DNA of 64,000 nt. It comes from Amycolatopsis benzoatilytica AK 16/65 (lineage in GTDB: Bacteria; Actinomycetota; Actinomycetes; Mycobacteriales; Pseudonocardiaceae). Where the stretch lies: positions 4,617,039 through 4,681,038 of the forward strand of contig NZ_KB912942.1 in NCBI RefSeq assembly GCF_000383915.1, written 5' to 3'. The notes below the pieces were generated by a model that saw only the letters and a program-made list of their open reading frames with translations, did no database searches and was not told where the DNA came from. Positions 37,723 through 46,539 of this stretch are shown in pieces; the first letter of the stretch is position 1; each line of letters begins with the position of its first letter. A program made the translations under genes and the position numbers.

Positions 37723-37919
37723 ACCGCGACCAGTGCGGAGACGTACGCCTCGACCGTCGGTTCCGCGCCAAGCTGGCCGGCGACCCGGTAGTCGCGCAGG
37801 CCCCAGTACGGCGGCGATGTCACCGCGCAATCGCCCGAGCCGGCTGGAAGGAGCCGCGACTGGTCAGCGGCGTCGCCTCGGTAGAGGACCACTTGACCGT
37901 CGTCGTAAGACAGAACCAT
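37723..37919 (-). pseudogene. DNA methyltransferase, N-terminal fragment
   Basis: From the ATG at 37919 about 65 codons match the start of N4/N6-type DNA methyltransferases, including the catalytic motif SPPYWGLRDY. At about 37723 the sequence becomes the truncated integrase start region. The SAM-binding part is missing. Confidence 0.6.
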
Positions 37920-38079
37920 CGCTGCCCCTCCGTGTCCGGTGAACGTTCCGAGACACGGAGGAAACGACATAATCCGATACGACATCGGCAGCCGATCTGC
38001 ACACGAAAGCCTTGGAAACCTGTTCTGACGCAAGCGCACCGGTGTTTTGGCAGCACGGCCGGACTATCGACGCAGCGCC

Positions 38080-38287
38080 GTGACCACCTTGCGAGCGACG
38101 GGTCGAAGGCGGCCGTCGGCAGCAGGTCGTAGCGGACACGAGAGCGGAGGTGGCGGGAACGGATGTGTCGGTGGAGGACAAAGACCTCGATCACGCTCGC
38201 TGCCACCGCCGCGGTCACCAACCACAGCGCGGCACTCGTGAGTGCCTGATCCATATCGAGCGCCTGCAGCGCGCTGTTCCCCTGCAT
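38080..38287 (-). pseudogene. N-terminal fragment of a membrane protein, probably from the mobile element
   Basis: From the ATG at 38287: one transmembrane helix (ALWLVTAAVAASVIEVFVL) and then RSRVRYDLLPTAAFDPS, a combination I associate with conjugative-element proteins of actinomycetes. After about 68 residues the frame loses any protein-like character. Function unknown. Confidence 0.4.
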
Positions 38288-38432
38288 GACCTGACGGTCA
38301 TGCGCTTGCGGGAACAAGTCGGCATTACGAGCAACCCAGGGCCACCCACAACGCACAGATGCGTCCCCTTCTCTCGAGGACGTTCGAGGCAGGGCCGCGA
38401 GAGTCCCGACTTGATGTGCCGGCGGGTCGGTG

Positions 38433-39650
38433 TCAGGGCCGGGTTCCCAGCGGGGTGGCGTCGGCGAGGAAGCGCAGCAGGAGGGTGCGGCTGATCGTGG
38501 CGCCGATGCTGTGGAAGTCCGCATCGAAGGCGTGGTCGCTGTACGGGACGGCGTGGTAGGTGACCAGGTTGCCGGCGGTGGTGAGCTGTCCCGCCAGGGC
38601 GCGGACGGTGGGTTCGGGGATGAGGTGGTCATTCATTCCGGTGACCAGCAGGGTCGGCATGAGACCAGGACGGACCTTGCTCGAGGCCGAGGCGTAGGCG
38701 TAGCGGTCGGGGTACTGGGCGGGGGTGCCTCCGGTGTAGGTCAGGGCAGCGCTCCGGCCGTATCCGAAGAGCCCGTTGCTGGTGTAGATGGCGGCGATGT
38801 CACTGGGCGGGAAGAACGCCGCGACCGCGACGGGCCGCTGCGCCGGGGTGCCGCCGCAACTGCTGGCGACCGAGTGGGCAGCGAGACCGTAGGAGGCGTT
38901 GAGGGCGAGACTGCCCCCGGCCGATCCGCCGGACAGGACAATCTGACCGGGGTCGATGTCGTAATCGGCGGCGTGGGTCTCGATCCAGGACAAGGCACAG
39001 ACGATGTCGCCGGTGGCACCCTGCCACAGCGGCTGCGGAGCGAGCCGGTAGTCCACGGAGATGACGGGGTACCCCTGATCGGCGAGATAGCGGTAGAGCC
39101 GGTCCTGTTCGGTGAAGCTGCCCGCGGTGAACCCGCCGCCGTGGATCCACATCACCGCCGGCCGTGGGCCGCCTGTGGCATGACGCGGCAGCCACACCCC
39201 GGCTCGCAGTTCCTGTCCGCCGATGCGGGCGTAGGTCAGGGTCTGGTCTGGCGGGGCGGCCGGGCCACGGGTGTCGAACAGATCGGCGGCATCGAGTGCT
39301 ACGTGCTCGCTGGCGGCGAATGCGAGCTGCCCGGCCAGCGCGGTCCCCGATCCGCCCAGCGCGGCAATCGCGCTGACCGTGATCCAGACTGCGGCCGTTC
39401 GGGCTCTGCGCCGCAGGAGGACAGCCCCCACCAGCAACACGGCGCCGGAGAGCACGAACCACAGCGCCCGGGGGTCGACGACCAACGATCCCACGGTGCC
39501 CAGGCCGGGGACGGCCGGGAACACCGCGCCCAGTACCAGCAGCGCCACCGCGACCGCGCCGGCCACCACGAGGATCAGAGCGGCGCGGCGCGCGGCGCGC
39601 GACGAGCGGTGAAACCGGCTTGTGGTGGGCGGTGCCGAGCTGAGAGACAT
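38433..39650 (-). CDS. Membrane-anchored alpha/beta hydrolase (fold-3/HSL-type esterase)
   Basis: 405 residues from the ATG at 39650. Residues 20-110 contain three hydrophobic segments that anchor it. The hydrolase domain (about 130-400) has the HGGG oxyanion motif (WIHGGGF), the nucleophile elbow GGSAGG, the acid in GMNDHLIPEP and the histidine in YSDHAFD, which identifies the hormone-sensitive-lipase-like group. The active site probably faces outside. Divergent from a TetR gene with a perfect operator between them, so expression is likely inducible. Substrate unknown (ester or lipid). Confidence 0.83.
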   Translation of the reverse strand: MSLSSAPPTTSRFHRSSRAARRAALILVVAGAVAVALLVLGAVFPAVPGLGTVGSLVVDPRALWFVLSGAVLLVGAVLLRRRARTAAVWITVSAIAALGGSGTALAGQLAFAASEHVALDAADLFDTRGPAAPPDQTLTYARIGGQELRAGVWLPRHATGGPRPAVMWIHGGGFTAGSFTEQDRLYRYLADQGYPVISVDYRLAPQPLWQGATGDIVCALSWIETHAADYDIDPGQIVLSGGSAGGSLALNASYGLAAHSVASSCGGTPAQRPVAVAAFFPPSDIAAIYTSNGLFGYGRSAALTYTGGTPAQYPDRYAYASASSKVRPGLMPTLLVTGMNDHLIPEPTVRALAGQLTTAGNLVTYHAVPYSDHAFDADFHSIGATISRTLLLRFLADATPLGTRP

Positions 39651-39674
39651 GACCAAACCTCGCTAGTACGCTAC

Positions 39675-39708
39675 CGTTCCGATGGAACACTGTCGTTCCA
39701 TCGGAACG
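39675..39708. promoter_or_regulatory. TetR operator between the hydrolase and tetR-like genes
   Basis: Perfect inverted repeat of 14 bases, CGTTCCGATGGAAC, spacer ACTGTC, then GTTCCATCGGAACG. Each arm is itself the palindrome GTTCC-N3-GGAAC, giving two stacked dimer sites. It lies 24 bases upstream of the hydrolase start and 43 upstream of the regulator. Confidence 0.75.
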
Positions 39709-39751
39709 TTAACGTACATTTGCGGTGTGCGAAACGTGAGGGAGGGCACGG

Positions 39752-40402
39752 ATGGAGGACCATGAGGACCACAGTGGCTCGCGCAAGCTGGTAGGCGCGG
39801 CCCTGCCGAGCCAGAAAGTGAGCCGGGCGATCCGCGATGCGTGCGTGGCCGAGCTGACAGAACGCGGGTACCGCGCGATGACGATGGAAGCCGTGGCGCG
39901 ACGCGCGGGCGTGGGCAAGGCTGCGCTGTACCGCCGTTTTCCGGGCAAGCAGGAGCTCACGCTGGCAACCATCCGCGAAGTCACCGACGTACTCGGCCCG
40001 GACTCCGTGGACGGACAGGACCGCGCCGTGCCCAGCGCCGGCTCACTACGCGACGACGTGCGTGCCCTGGTGGGCTCCACGGAGCGGTGGCTGCACGATC
40101 CGCGGATCTTCAGCGACCTGATCGCCGAGGGACAGCGCGATCCCGAATTCCTCAGCCTGCTGCGCACCACCATCGCCCGGGTAAGGGAACGACCCGCGGC
40201 TCGTATCGCAGCCCGCGCTCGCGAACGCGGCGAACCGGTATCGACCGACGCGCTCGACCTCGCTGCCGACCTCGCCGTGGCAGGAGTGTTCTGGCGCATC
40301 GCAGTAAGCGAGGCACCGATGACCGAAACCTACCTCGACGAGGTAACCGACCTCATATGCGCAGCCCTCACCGCAACATCCACAAGCCGAACCGGCGCGT
40401 GA
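39752..40402 (+). CDS. TetR-family transcriptional regulator
   Basis: 216 residues. The N-terminal helix-turn-helix (AIRDACVAELTERGYRAMTMEAVARRAGVGKAALYRRFPGK, residues 27-68) is of the TetR type, with a C-terminal ligand domain of the TetR_C_11/16 kind (ERWLHDPRIFSDLIAEGQRDPEF). Divergent from the membrane hydrolase with a 34-base operator between, so it most likely represses itself and the hydrolase gene. It converges on the racemase gene with only 7 bases between the stops. Confidence 0.85.
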   Translation: MEDHEDHSGSRKLVGAALPSQKVSRAIRDACVAELTERGYRAMTMEAVARRAGVGKAALYRRFPGKQELTLATIREVTDVLGPDSVDGQDRAVPSAGSLRDDVRALVGSTERWLHDPRIFSDLIAEGQRDPEFLSLLRTTIARVRERPAARIAARARERGEPVSTDALDLAADLAVAGVFWRIAVSEAPMTETYLDEVTDLICAALTATSTSRTGA

Positions 40403-40409
40403 CAGCGGA

Positions 40410-41114
40410 TCAGCCGCGACAGTGCGCGACGACGGCGATCGCAAGCTCGTCGGCCGGGTCCACCAGCCGCGGCAGATCGCTGTTCCCGCGCGGCAGGACC
40501 AGCGGGAGTTCCGTGCACGCCAACACCACGGCGTCAACGGAATCGCGGGCCATCCGCCGAACAGCCTCGACGGCGAATTCCCTGGCCGCGCCGAGGTCGC
40601 CGCGTTTGGTCGCCGAAATCGCCGCGTCCACGCTGCCTTGCGTGTCCGCGTCCGGTTCGACCGGGCGGATGCCGGCCGCGGACAACCGGTCCTGATAGAG
40701 CCGGCTGTGCAGCACACCTCGCGTGCCGAGCAGGCCGGCCGTGCGTGGCGCGCCGCCGGCGGTGACCACTGAGGCGACGGTCGCTTCGATCATGTCCACG
40801 AAACGCAACCCGGTCTCGGCGACCAGGCGCGGCAGGAAGACATGCGCTGTGTTGCACGGCATCGCGGCGATCGTGACACCGAGGTCGCGCAATCGGGATG
40901 CGCCGTCCAGCAGAGCCGGATATGGCTCCGCGGTGCCGTTCAGCACCGCGTGGACCCGGTCCGGCACGGTCGGATCGGCCCAGACAGCGACCCGGAGGTG
41001 GTCTTGATCCCGGCGGGCGGGGGTATGCCTGATCAGCCGTGCGTAGAAGTCGGCTGTCGCAGCGGGCCCCATGCCACCGAGAATGCCGACCAGGTGCGCG
41101 GTTTTCGGCGTCAT
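40410..41114 (-). CDS. Aspartate/glutamate racemase family protein
   Basis: 234 residues with the PLP-independent racemase fold. The N-terminal glycine motif is GILGGMGPAATADFY. The catalytic cysteines lie in AMPCNTAH (near 82) and LACTELPLVLP (near 198). It probably interconverts L- and D-aspartate or a related amino acid. The ATG at 41114 overlaps the stop of the PLP enzyme gene by 4 bases (ATGA), so the two act together, presumably in D-amino-acid or sulphur amino-acid breakdown. Confidence 0.83.
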   Translation of the reverse strand: MTPKTAHLVGILGGMGPAATADFYARLIRHTPARRDQDHLRVAVWADPTVPDRVHAVLNGTAEPYPALLDGASRLRDLGVTIAAMPCNTAHVFLPRLVAETGLRFVDMIEATVASVVTAGGAPRTAGLLGTRGVLHSRLYQDRLSAAGIRPVEPDADTQGSVDAAISATKRGDLGAAREFAVEAVRRMARDSVDAVVLACTELPLVLPRGNSDLPRLVDPADELAIAVVAHCRG

Positions 41115-42118
41115 GACGCCGAAAACGTGGAGCGGTAGCCGAACAATGCCGCGCTGCCACCAGTGTGCACGAACACGACGTTCTCCTCCGGCGCGAAACG
41201 CCCCTCGGCGATGTTTCCCAGGAGACCGGCGAAGCCCTTGCCGGAGTACACCGGGTCGAGCAGGATTCCTTCGGTGGTCGCCAGCAGTTTCAGCGCGTCC
41301 ACCATCGCGTCGGTCGGCACGCCGTAGCCGCCGCCGACCCAGCGGTCGTCGACCAGCACGGCTTCCTCGAGGATCTGTGATTCCGCACCGAACAGCGCGG
41401 CGGTGCGCCGGGCCAACCGGTACACCGCGGCGCGTTGTGGCTCTTCCTTCTGCCGGACGCTGATGCCCAGCACCTGAGCGTCGTGGTTCATCATCCGCAA
41501 TCCGGCGACCAGCCCGGCCTGGGTGCCGGTGCTTCCTGTGGCGTGCACGACCCAATCGATCGGGATCGGCGCGGCATCGAGCTCCGAGGCGCAGGCCACG
41601 TAGCCGAGTGCGCCGGTCGGGTTGGATCCGCCTCCCGGGATGACGTACGGCTTGCGGCCTTCGCCGCGGAGGCGGTCCGCCAGGTCTTCCATCACGGCCT
41701 GCATGTCCGTGCCGGCTGCCGGCCTCCCGACGATGCGAGCGCCGAGGATCTCGTCGAGCAGCACATTGCCCGAGTGCTCGTACTCCTCGTCGCGTTCTTG
41801 CCGGCGCTCGAGGAAGAGCATGCAGTCCATCCCCGCGACGGCAGCCGCGGCCGCCGTCTGCCGAGCATGGTTGGACTGGGTGGCGCCTTGGGTGATCAGC
41901 GTGTCCGCGCCCTGCTGGATCGCCTCGCCGACAAGGAATTCCAGCTTGCGCGTCTTGTTGCCGCCGGTGGCAAGACCGGTGCAATCGTCCCGCTTGATCC
42001 ACAACGCGGGAACGCGAGGATGAAGGTCGCGCAGCCGCTCGGTCAAGCGGACCAACGGCTCGAGCGGGGTCGGGAAGTTCCCCAGCGGGTGACGTGGGTA
42101 TCGAGCAAGTGCGACCAT
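41111..42118 (-). CDS. PLP-dependent D-cysteine desulfhydrase/ACC deaminase family enzyme
   Basis: 335 residues, tryptophan-synthase-beta-like fold II PLP enzyme. The PLP lysine is in GGNKTRKLEF near residue 53. The phosphate-binding region GSTGTQAGLVAG is near 195. The N-terminus LGNFPTPLEPL matches D-cysteine desulfhydrases, which split D-cysteine to pyruvate, sulphide and ammonia; related members are ACC deaminases. I start it at the ATG at 42118 with GAGGG upstream. The open frame extends about 60 codons further, but that part has no family match. Coupled to the Asp/Glu racemase gene. Confidence 0.82.
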   Translation of the reverse strand: MVALARYPRHPLGNFPTPLEPLVRLTERLRDLHPRVPALWIKRDDCTGLATGGNKTRKLEFLVGEAIQQGADTLITQGATQSNHARQTAAAAAVAGMDCMLFLERRQERDEEYEHSGNVLLDEILGARIVGRPAAGTDMQAVMEDLADRLRGEGRKPYVIPGGGSNPTGALGYVACASELDAAPIPIDWVVHATGSTGTQAGLVAGLRMMNHDAQVLGISVRQKEEPQRAAVYRLARRTAALFGAESQILEEAVLVDDRWVGGGYGVPTDAMVDALKLLATTEGILLDPVYSGKGFAGLLGNIAEGRFAPEENVVFVHTGGSAALFGYRSTFSAS

Positions 42119-42384
42119 CGTGAGCCCTCTCGTCAACGGAGTCGGATCTGCCAGCGGCACCCACTCCACAGGATCCGGGCGCCCCCGTCCAATGCCAAGT
42201 GCGCCGAGGCTATGCGTCTTCCACATCTTCACGGCCTCGTCAACGACCGGCGTTTTCGGTCGGCCAACACTTCGCGTTCGATACCGAATCGCCATCGCGA
42301 CCACCTCACGTTCCCGGCGCCTGCGCTGCGGGCGCTGTAACCTCGGTTGCCGTCGAGCCGGAGCTCGAGAGATGGACGGATGCG
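42119..42384. promoter_or_regulatory. Divergent intergenic region
   Basis: 266 bases between the desulfhydrase-like gene and the beta-propeller gene. It should contain both promoters. I see no striking palindrome or riboswitch. Confidence 0.3.
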
Positions 42385-43410
42385 ATGACGCGGACGCGCT
42401 GGCTGCTGCTGAGCGCAGTCCTCCTGGCCGCAGTGCTGGCGATCGTGCTGGTCACGCGCGGCAGCGACCGGCCCCCGTCCGCGGCGCCGCTGCCGCTGCG
42501 GGCAGCCGGGCAGGTGACGCTGCCCGGCGGCAACTCCCGATTGGACTACGCGAGCCTCGACGCCGAGCGGGGATTGCTGTTCGTCGCGCACCTGGGCGCG
42601 AGCGAAGTCACCGAGGTCGACGTGCGCGCGCACCGGGTGGTGCGCACGATCCGCGACCTGGCGCAAGTGCACGGCGTGCTGGCGGTTCCGGCGCTGCACC
42701 GGGTGTTCGCGACCGCGACCGGGGCGAACCGGATGGTCGCCCTGGACGAGGACACCGGCGCGGTCCTCACGCAGGCGGCGACGGGCGAATACCCGGACGG
42801 GCTGGCCTTCGACCCGCGCCGCGGCGCGGTGTGGACGACCAACGAAAGCGGCGGTTCGGAGACCGTCGTCGACGCGGCGAGCGGGGCCGTGCGCGGCACG
42901 ATCCCGCTCGGCGGCGAAGCCGGCAACGTCGTCTACGACCCGGCCGGGGACCGGATGCTGGTCGCCGCGCAAGGCACCGGCGACCTCGCCGTGATCGACC
43001 CGGCCACGTTCGCAGTGACGCGGCGGCTGCCGCTGCCCGGCTGCGACCACGACCACGGACTCGCCCTCGACACCACGAGCCAGTTGGCTTTCGTGGCCTG
43101 TGACGGCAACGCCACGCTGCTCACCGTGGACCTGAACACCGGGCAGGTGACCGGGACCAACCCGGTCGGGCAGGACCCCGACGTACTGGCCTACGACCCC
43201 GGCGCGCACCGGCTGTACGTTGCGGCGGAAAGCGGCACGGTCACCGTGCTGGACCTGCACGGCCGGGCGCTCGGCGTGACCGGGGCGGGGCACCTGGCCG
43301 ACGGCGCGCACGTCGTCGCGGTCGACCCGGGCAGCCACCACAGCTTCTACCCAGTGCCCGCCGACACGGACGGCCGCCCCGCGCTGCTGGAGGAGCAACC
43401 CGCCCCCTGA
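42385..43410 (+). CDS. Exported YncE-like beta-propeller protein
   Basis: 341 residues from the ATG at 42385. The N-terminus has a signal anchor (WLLLSAVLLAAVLAIVLV). The rest consists of repeated propeller blades, each with a short strand motif of the type LAFDPRRGAVWTTNE, VVYDPAGDRMLVAAQG, LALDTTSQLAFVACDG or LAYDPGAHRLYVAAES, about 40-45 residues apart, as in the YncE/surface-antigen WD40-like group. Probably outside the membrane. Ligand unknown; some relatives bind metals or redox cofactors. A histidine cluster (CDHDHG) between blades could bind metal. Confidence 0.78.
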   Translation: MTRTRWLLLSAVLLAAVLAIVLVTRGSDRPPSAAPLPLRAAGQVTLPGGNSRLDYASLDAERGLLFVAHLGASEVTEVDVRAHRVVRTIRDLAQVHGVLAVPALHRVFATATGANRMVALDEDTGAVLTQAATGEYPDGLAFDPRRGAVWTTNESGGSETVVDAASGAVRGTIPLGGEAGNVVYDPAGDRMLVAAQGTGDLAVIDPATFAVTRRLPLPGCDHDHGLALDTTSQLAFVACDGNATLLTVDLNTGQVTGTNPVGQDPDVLAYDPGAHRLYVAAESGTVTVLDLHGRALGVTGAGHLADGAHVVAVDPGSHHSFYPVPADTDGRPALLEEQPAP

Positions 43411-43771
43411 GCGCGGGACGCCCGCACCTGGACGGCAGCCGACGCGCTGGGCATTGGTCGCGTGCGAGATCAGGTAGTCGAGGTCGCCGGCCATCGCGTC
43501 GCCGAGAGCGGAGAGATCGGCCGGGACGACTTGGGCGGGCCGCCGATGAGTGAGTCGGTCGTACGGAAGCCGACACCGTCTGTTCCGACAGCCGCCGCCA
43601 CCGGCGGCGATCCAGTCCATCTCCAGCCTGTCACGATTCTCAGCGTGCCAGAATCGTCGGCGTCGGAATTCGCGACGACCTGAGACACTAAGACGTCCAT
43701 CGGCTGGAACAATTCTTGCGGATCGCCCTCAGGTCCGCTTCTGGTCTGGGCGCAGTCTCACTGTTTTCTGA
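43411..43771. other. Intergenic stretch without a recognised gene
   Basis: Frames at 43462-43683 (+) and 43470-43712 (-) are short and match nothing I know. The region lies between the stop of the propeller gene and the stop of the LacI-type gene. Confidence 0.35.
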
Positions 43772-44833
43772 TCAAGCGTGCGGAGCAGTGGAGGCGCGGA
43801 CGATGAGATCGGGCCGCAGGAGAACGGACTGCCCCGGCCCCGACGTCTCGCCTTCGACGCGCTGCCGAAGCTGGCTGAACGCGGCCGCCGCGAGCTGCGG
43901 AAGAGGTTGGCGGACAGTGGTCAGGGGAGGTGCGACGAGGTCGGCGAGCATGATGTCGTCGAACCCGGTAACCGAGATGTCCGTGCCGACCGTCAGGCCG
44001 GCGTCGCGGACGCCAGCGCAGACTCCGAGGGCACAGAGGTCGTTGATCGCGACGATCGCCGTCGGCGGCCGAGGCCGCGCCAGCAGCTCGGCCACCGCGG
44101 CACGCCCGAGCCCCGCCAGGTCGACGTCGCCGTATGCCTCGGCTTCCGGGGCAGGCCAGACCACGAAGTCCGACAAGGACAGTCCGGCGGCCTCGATCGC
44201 ACCTCGGAACCCGCGGAACCGCTCCGCGCGGTTGACACTGCGCAGCGAACCGGAGACGAACGCGAACCGGCGGTGGCCCAGCTCGAGCAAATGCCGGGTC
44301 GCCAGCGCCATCCCCAGCGCGTTGTCCACCGCGACGTCGGTCAGGCCCGGCGGGTCGTCGGGCTGCGCGATCCGGTCGAACGCCACCAGGTGCATGCCCC
44401 GCTCGACCACCGCCGTCGCGTGGGCCAGAGACGGGAGCGCGGAACAGAGAACCACGCCCCGGACCCCGTCGTCCCACAGCTCCTCCAGGTAGCTGCGCTC
44501 CCTCTCGGGATCGCGCTCGCTGTTGCACAACAGGACGCGATAGCCCTCAGCCAGCGCAGCGCCCTCGAGATGCCGGGCGAAGGAGCCCCAGAACGGGTTG
44601 GCCACCGACGGCACGACCAGTCCGATCACCCGGGTCCGGCCGGTGCGCAGCTGGCGGGCGGCCTGGTTCGGCCGGTAACCCAGCCGGGTGATCGCCTGCT
44701 CGATCCGGGTCCGCGTACCTGCCTGCATCCGCCCCACGCGGCCGTTCAGGTAGTTGGAAACGGTGCTCGGCGACACTCCGGCCGCCTCTGCCACCTGATA
44801 GATCGTCACCACGGCACCAGTGTATCGGTGCAC
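43772..44833 (-). CDS. LacI-family transcriptional repressor
   Basis: 353 residues. The LacI helix-turn-helix (TIYQVAEAAGVSPSTVSNYLNG, residues 10-31) is followed by the hinge (QAARQLRTGRTRVIGLV) and a periplasmic-binding-type effector domain ending near VTGFDDI...TTVRQP. The GTG at 44833 has AGGAA upstream; a GTG at 44812 is also possible. Divergent from the PL7 alginate lyase gene with a LacI-type palindrome between, so it likely represses that lyase until an alginate-derived sugar is bound. Confidence 0.85.
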   Translation of the reverse strand: MHRYTGAVVTIYQVAEAAGVSPSTVSNYLNGRVGRMQAGTRTRIEQAITRLGYRPNQAARQLRTGRTRVIGLVVPSVANPFWGSFARHLEGAALAEGYRVLLCNSERDPERERSYLEELWDDGVRGVVLCSALPSLAHATAVVERGMHLVAFDRIAQPDDPPGLTDVAVDNALGMALATRHLLELGHRRFAFVSGSLRSVNRAERFRGFRGAIEAAGLSLSDFVVWPAPEAEAYGDVDLAGLGRAAVAELLARPRPPTAIVAINDLCALGVCAGVRDAGLTVGTDISVTGFDDIMLADLVAPPLTTVRQPLPQLAAAAFSQLRQRVEGETSGPGQSVLLRPDLIVRASTAPHA

Positions 44834-44850
44834 CGCACGATTCCTTTCTG

Positions 44851-44911
44851 TTGACGTCTGAAGATCTCCGACATAGCCTCATCGGCGACCATTTGGTAAA
44901 TCGATGCACCA
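44851..44911 (+). promoter_or_regulatory. Candidate promoter and LacI operator of the alginate lyase gene
   Basis: TTGACG at 44851-44856 and TAGCCT at 44874-44879, 17 bases apart, form a plausible sigma-70-like promoter. Downstream, at 44894-44911, is TGGTaaATCGATgcACCA, a near-perfect 18-base palindrome with the central CG typical of LacI-family operators. It overlaps the expected transcription start, suiting a repressor. Confidence 0.55.
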
Positions 44912-44924
44912 GCTTGGGGGCGCC

Positions 44925-45677
44925 ATGAACATCCGAGCCGCCCTGATCGGGCTGGGCTTGACCACCACGTGCGTGCCCGCGGTCGCTGCGGCACCGGCCG
45001 CCGCCGCGGACTGCCAGTACCCCGCCCAGGTCCTCGACCTGACGAACTGGAAGGAAACGCTCCCGCTCGGTTCGGCCGGCAAGCCCACCGAAATCCGGCA
45101 ACCGGAGCTGGCCACCTACACGCGCTCGCCCTGGTTCACCGCCACTCCGAGCTGTGCCGGAGTGCAATTCCGAGCCGCGGTCAACGGAGCGACGACCAGC
45201 GGGTCGAAGAACCCGCGCTCCGAACTGCGCGAAATGACCGACAACGGCCAGGAGAACGCCTCCTGGTCGTCCACCTCCGGCACGCACACGATGACCATCT
45301 CCGAGGCGGTCACGAACCTCCCCGCCCAGCGCCCCTACGTGGTTGCCGGGCAGATCCACGACGCCGATGACGACATAGCAGTGTTCCGCCTCGAAGGCAG
45401 CAAGCTGTATGTCACCAACGGCGACGACAGTCACTTCAAGCTCGTCACCTCTGACTACGCCCTCGGCACGACCTTCGAGGCGAAGTTCGTCGTCCACGGC
45501 GGCCAGGTCAACGCCTACTACAACGGCGTCCTCCAGACCACCATCTCCACGGAGTTCTCCGACGCCTACTTCAAAGCGGGCGCCTACACCCAGGCCAACT
45601 GCGACAACTCATCCCCCTGCGACGACGGCAACTTCGGCCAGGTGGTGATCCACCAGCTCACCGTCACACACAGCTGA
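44925..45677 (+). CDS. Secreted alginate lyase, polysaccharide lyase family 7
   Basis: 250 residues. A Sec signal peptide (MNIRAALIGLGLTTTCVPAVAAAPAAAA) with probable cleavage before DCQYP. The mature part is a single PL7 jelly-roll with the three family motifs: RSELREM (catalytic Arg/Glu), QIHDADDD (catalytic Gln and His) and YFKAGAYTQ (catalytic Tyr). It cleaves mannuronate/guluronate chains by beta-elimination. The usual QIH variant is linked to guluronate-containing substrates. I use the ATG at 44925 (GGGGG just upstream); an in-frame ATG at 44904 lies inside the operator. Divergent from the LacI repressor. Confidence 0.88.
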   Translation: MNIRAALIGLGLTTTCVPAVAAAPAAAADCQYPAQVLDLTNWKETLPLGSAGKPTEIRQPELATYTRSPWFTATPSCAGVQFRAAVNGATTSGSKNPRSELREMTDNGQENASWSSTSGTHTMTISEAVTNLPAQRPYVVAGQIHDADDDIAVFRLEGSKLYVTNGDDSHFKLVTSDYALGTTFEAKFVVHGGQVNAYYNGVLQTTISTEFSDAYFKAGAYTQANCDNSSPCDDGNFGQVVIHQLTVTHS

Positions 45678-45814
45678 CGCAACGCCGCCAGGCCGGTCAG
45701 TGACCTCGGCCGACAATCCACCATCGCTTCGCACCGACAGGCGACCCCGCAGGAAACGACCACCGATCCCGCTGGCAAGGGCGGCCCGACAGTCGAACGG
45801 CTTTGCGGACCAGG

Positions 45815-46495
45815 TCAGGCCACCCGAGCCTTGCGGCGGCGCGGCGGACGAGGCCCGGGCCGACGGCTGAGACCGACTGTCATCAACGCGATGTCGACGT
45901 AGCGCTCCGCGAGCTCGTCTGGCGTCAACGGGCCGTCGGGCCGGTACCACCGCACGATCGCCTGGCACATGCCGAGCAACGCCCGAGCCGTTTCCGCCGG
46001 CTCTTTAGGGGTGAAGATCCCTTCTCGGGCACCGGTCTCGACGATGCCGCTCAGCACATTCTCGACTTCTTTGCGGCGCTCGGCATAGTGCTGGCGATTC
46101 TCCGGCGAAAGGTGCCGGAGTTCGTTGTCCAGTGTCGCGAGCTGCCGCCGGTGGGCCATGTGCAGCACGATGGCCTGAATGACGTTGACGAACTGCAGGT
46201 CCACTCGGCCGGGCGCCGCGTCGGCGGCGGCCCGCACGCGCCACGCGGCTTCCCCGGTGCCGAGATCCAGCAGAGCCGCGAAGATGCCTTCCTTGCTTTC
46301 GTGGTGGTAGTACAACGACGGCACCGTCAGGCCGACGCGACGCGAGATGTCGCGCACGGTCGCGCCGTGGAAGCCGTTCTCCTGGAACACTTCGAGCGCA
46401 GCGGCCAGGATCGGCGTCAGCTCGAGCGGTTCGAAGACGCGCCAGTCGCTTCCCGGTTCACCGGCCGGACTCGTCGGCTCGTTCCGCCGATCCAT
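45815..46495 (-). CDS. TetR-family regulator of the acyl-CoA catabolic cluster
   Basis: 226 residues. The helix-turn-helix (ILAAALEVFQENGFHGATVRDISRRVGLTVPSLYYHHESK, 29-68) is of the TetR type. The C-terminal domain resembles the TetR_C group of fatty-acid/steroid regulators. A 14-base palindrome CTAGCGAGCGCTAG lies 45 bases upstream of its start, and the same sequence type recurs at the divergent promoter of the SDR/nitronate-monooxygenase and thiolase genes (48356-48437). It therefore probably represses itself and that whole regulon, released by an acyl-CoA intermediate. Confidence 0.86.
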   Translation of the reverse strand: MDRRNEPTSPAGEPGSDWRVFEPLELTPILAAALEVFQENGFHGATVRDISRRVGLTVPSLYYHHESKEGIFAALLDLGTGEAAWRVRAAADAAPGRVDLQFVNVIQAIVLHMAHRRQLATLDNELRHLSPENRQHYAERRKEVENVLSGIVETGAREGIFTPKEPAETARALLGMCQAIVRWYRPDGPLTPDELAERYVDIALMTVGLSRRPGPRPPRRRKARVA

Positions 46496-46539
46496 CGTTT
46501 ACCCCGCTGTCCTGGCTGTACCGCCAGCATCGACTCTGC

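Noticed and set aside
36282..37771. Intact integrase
   Set aside because: The family motifs occur in three different frames, so the gene cannot make a full product.
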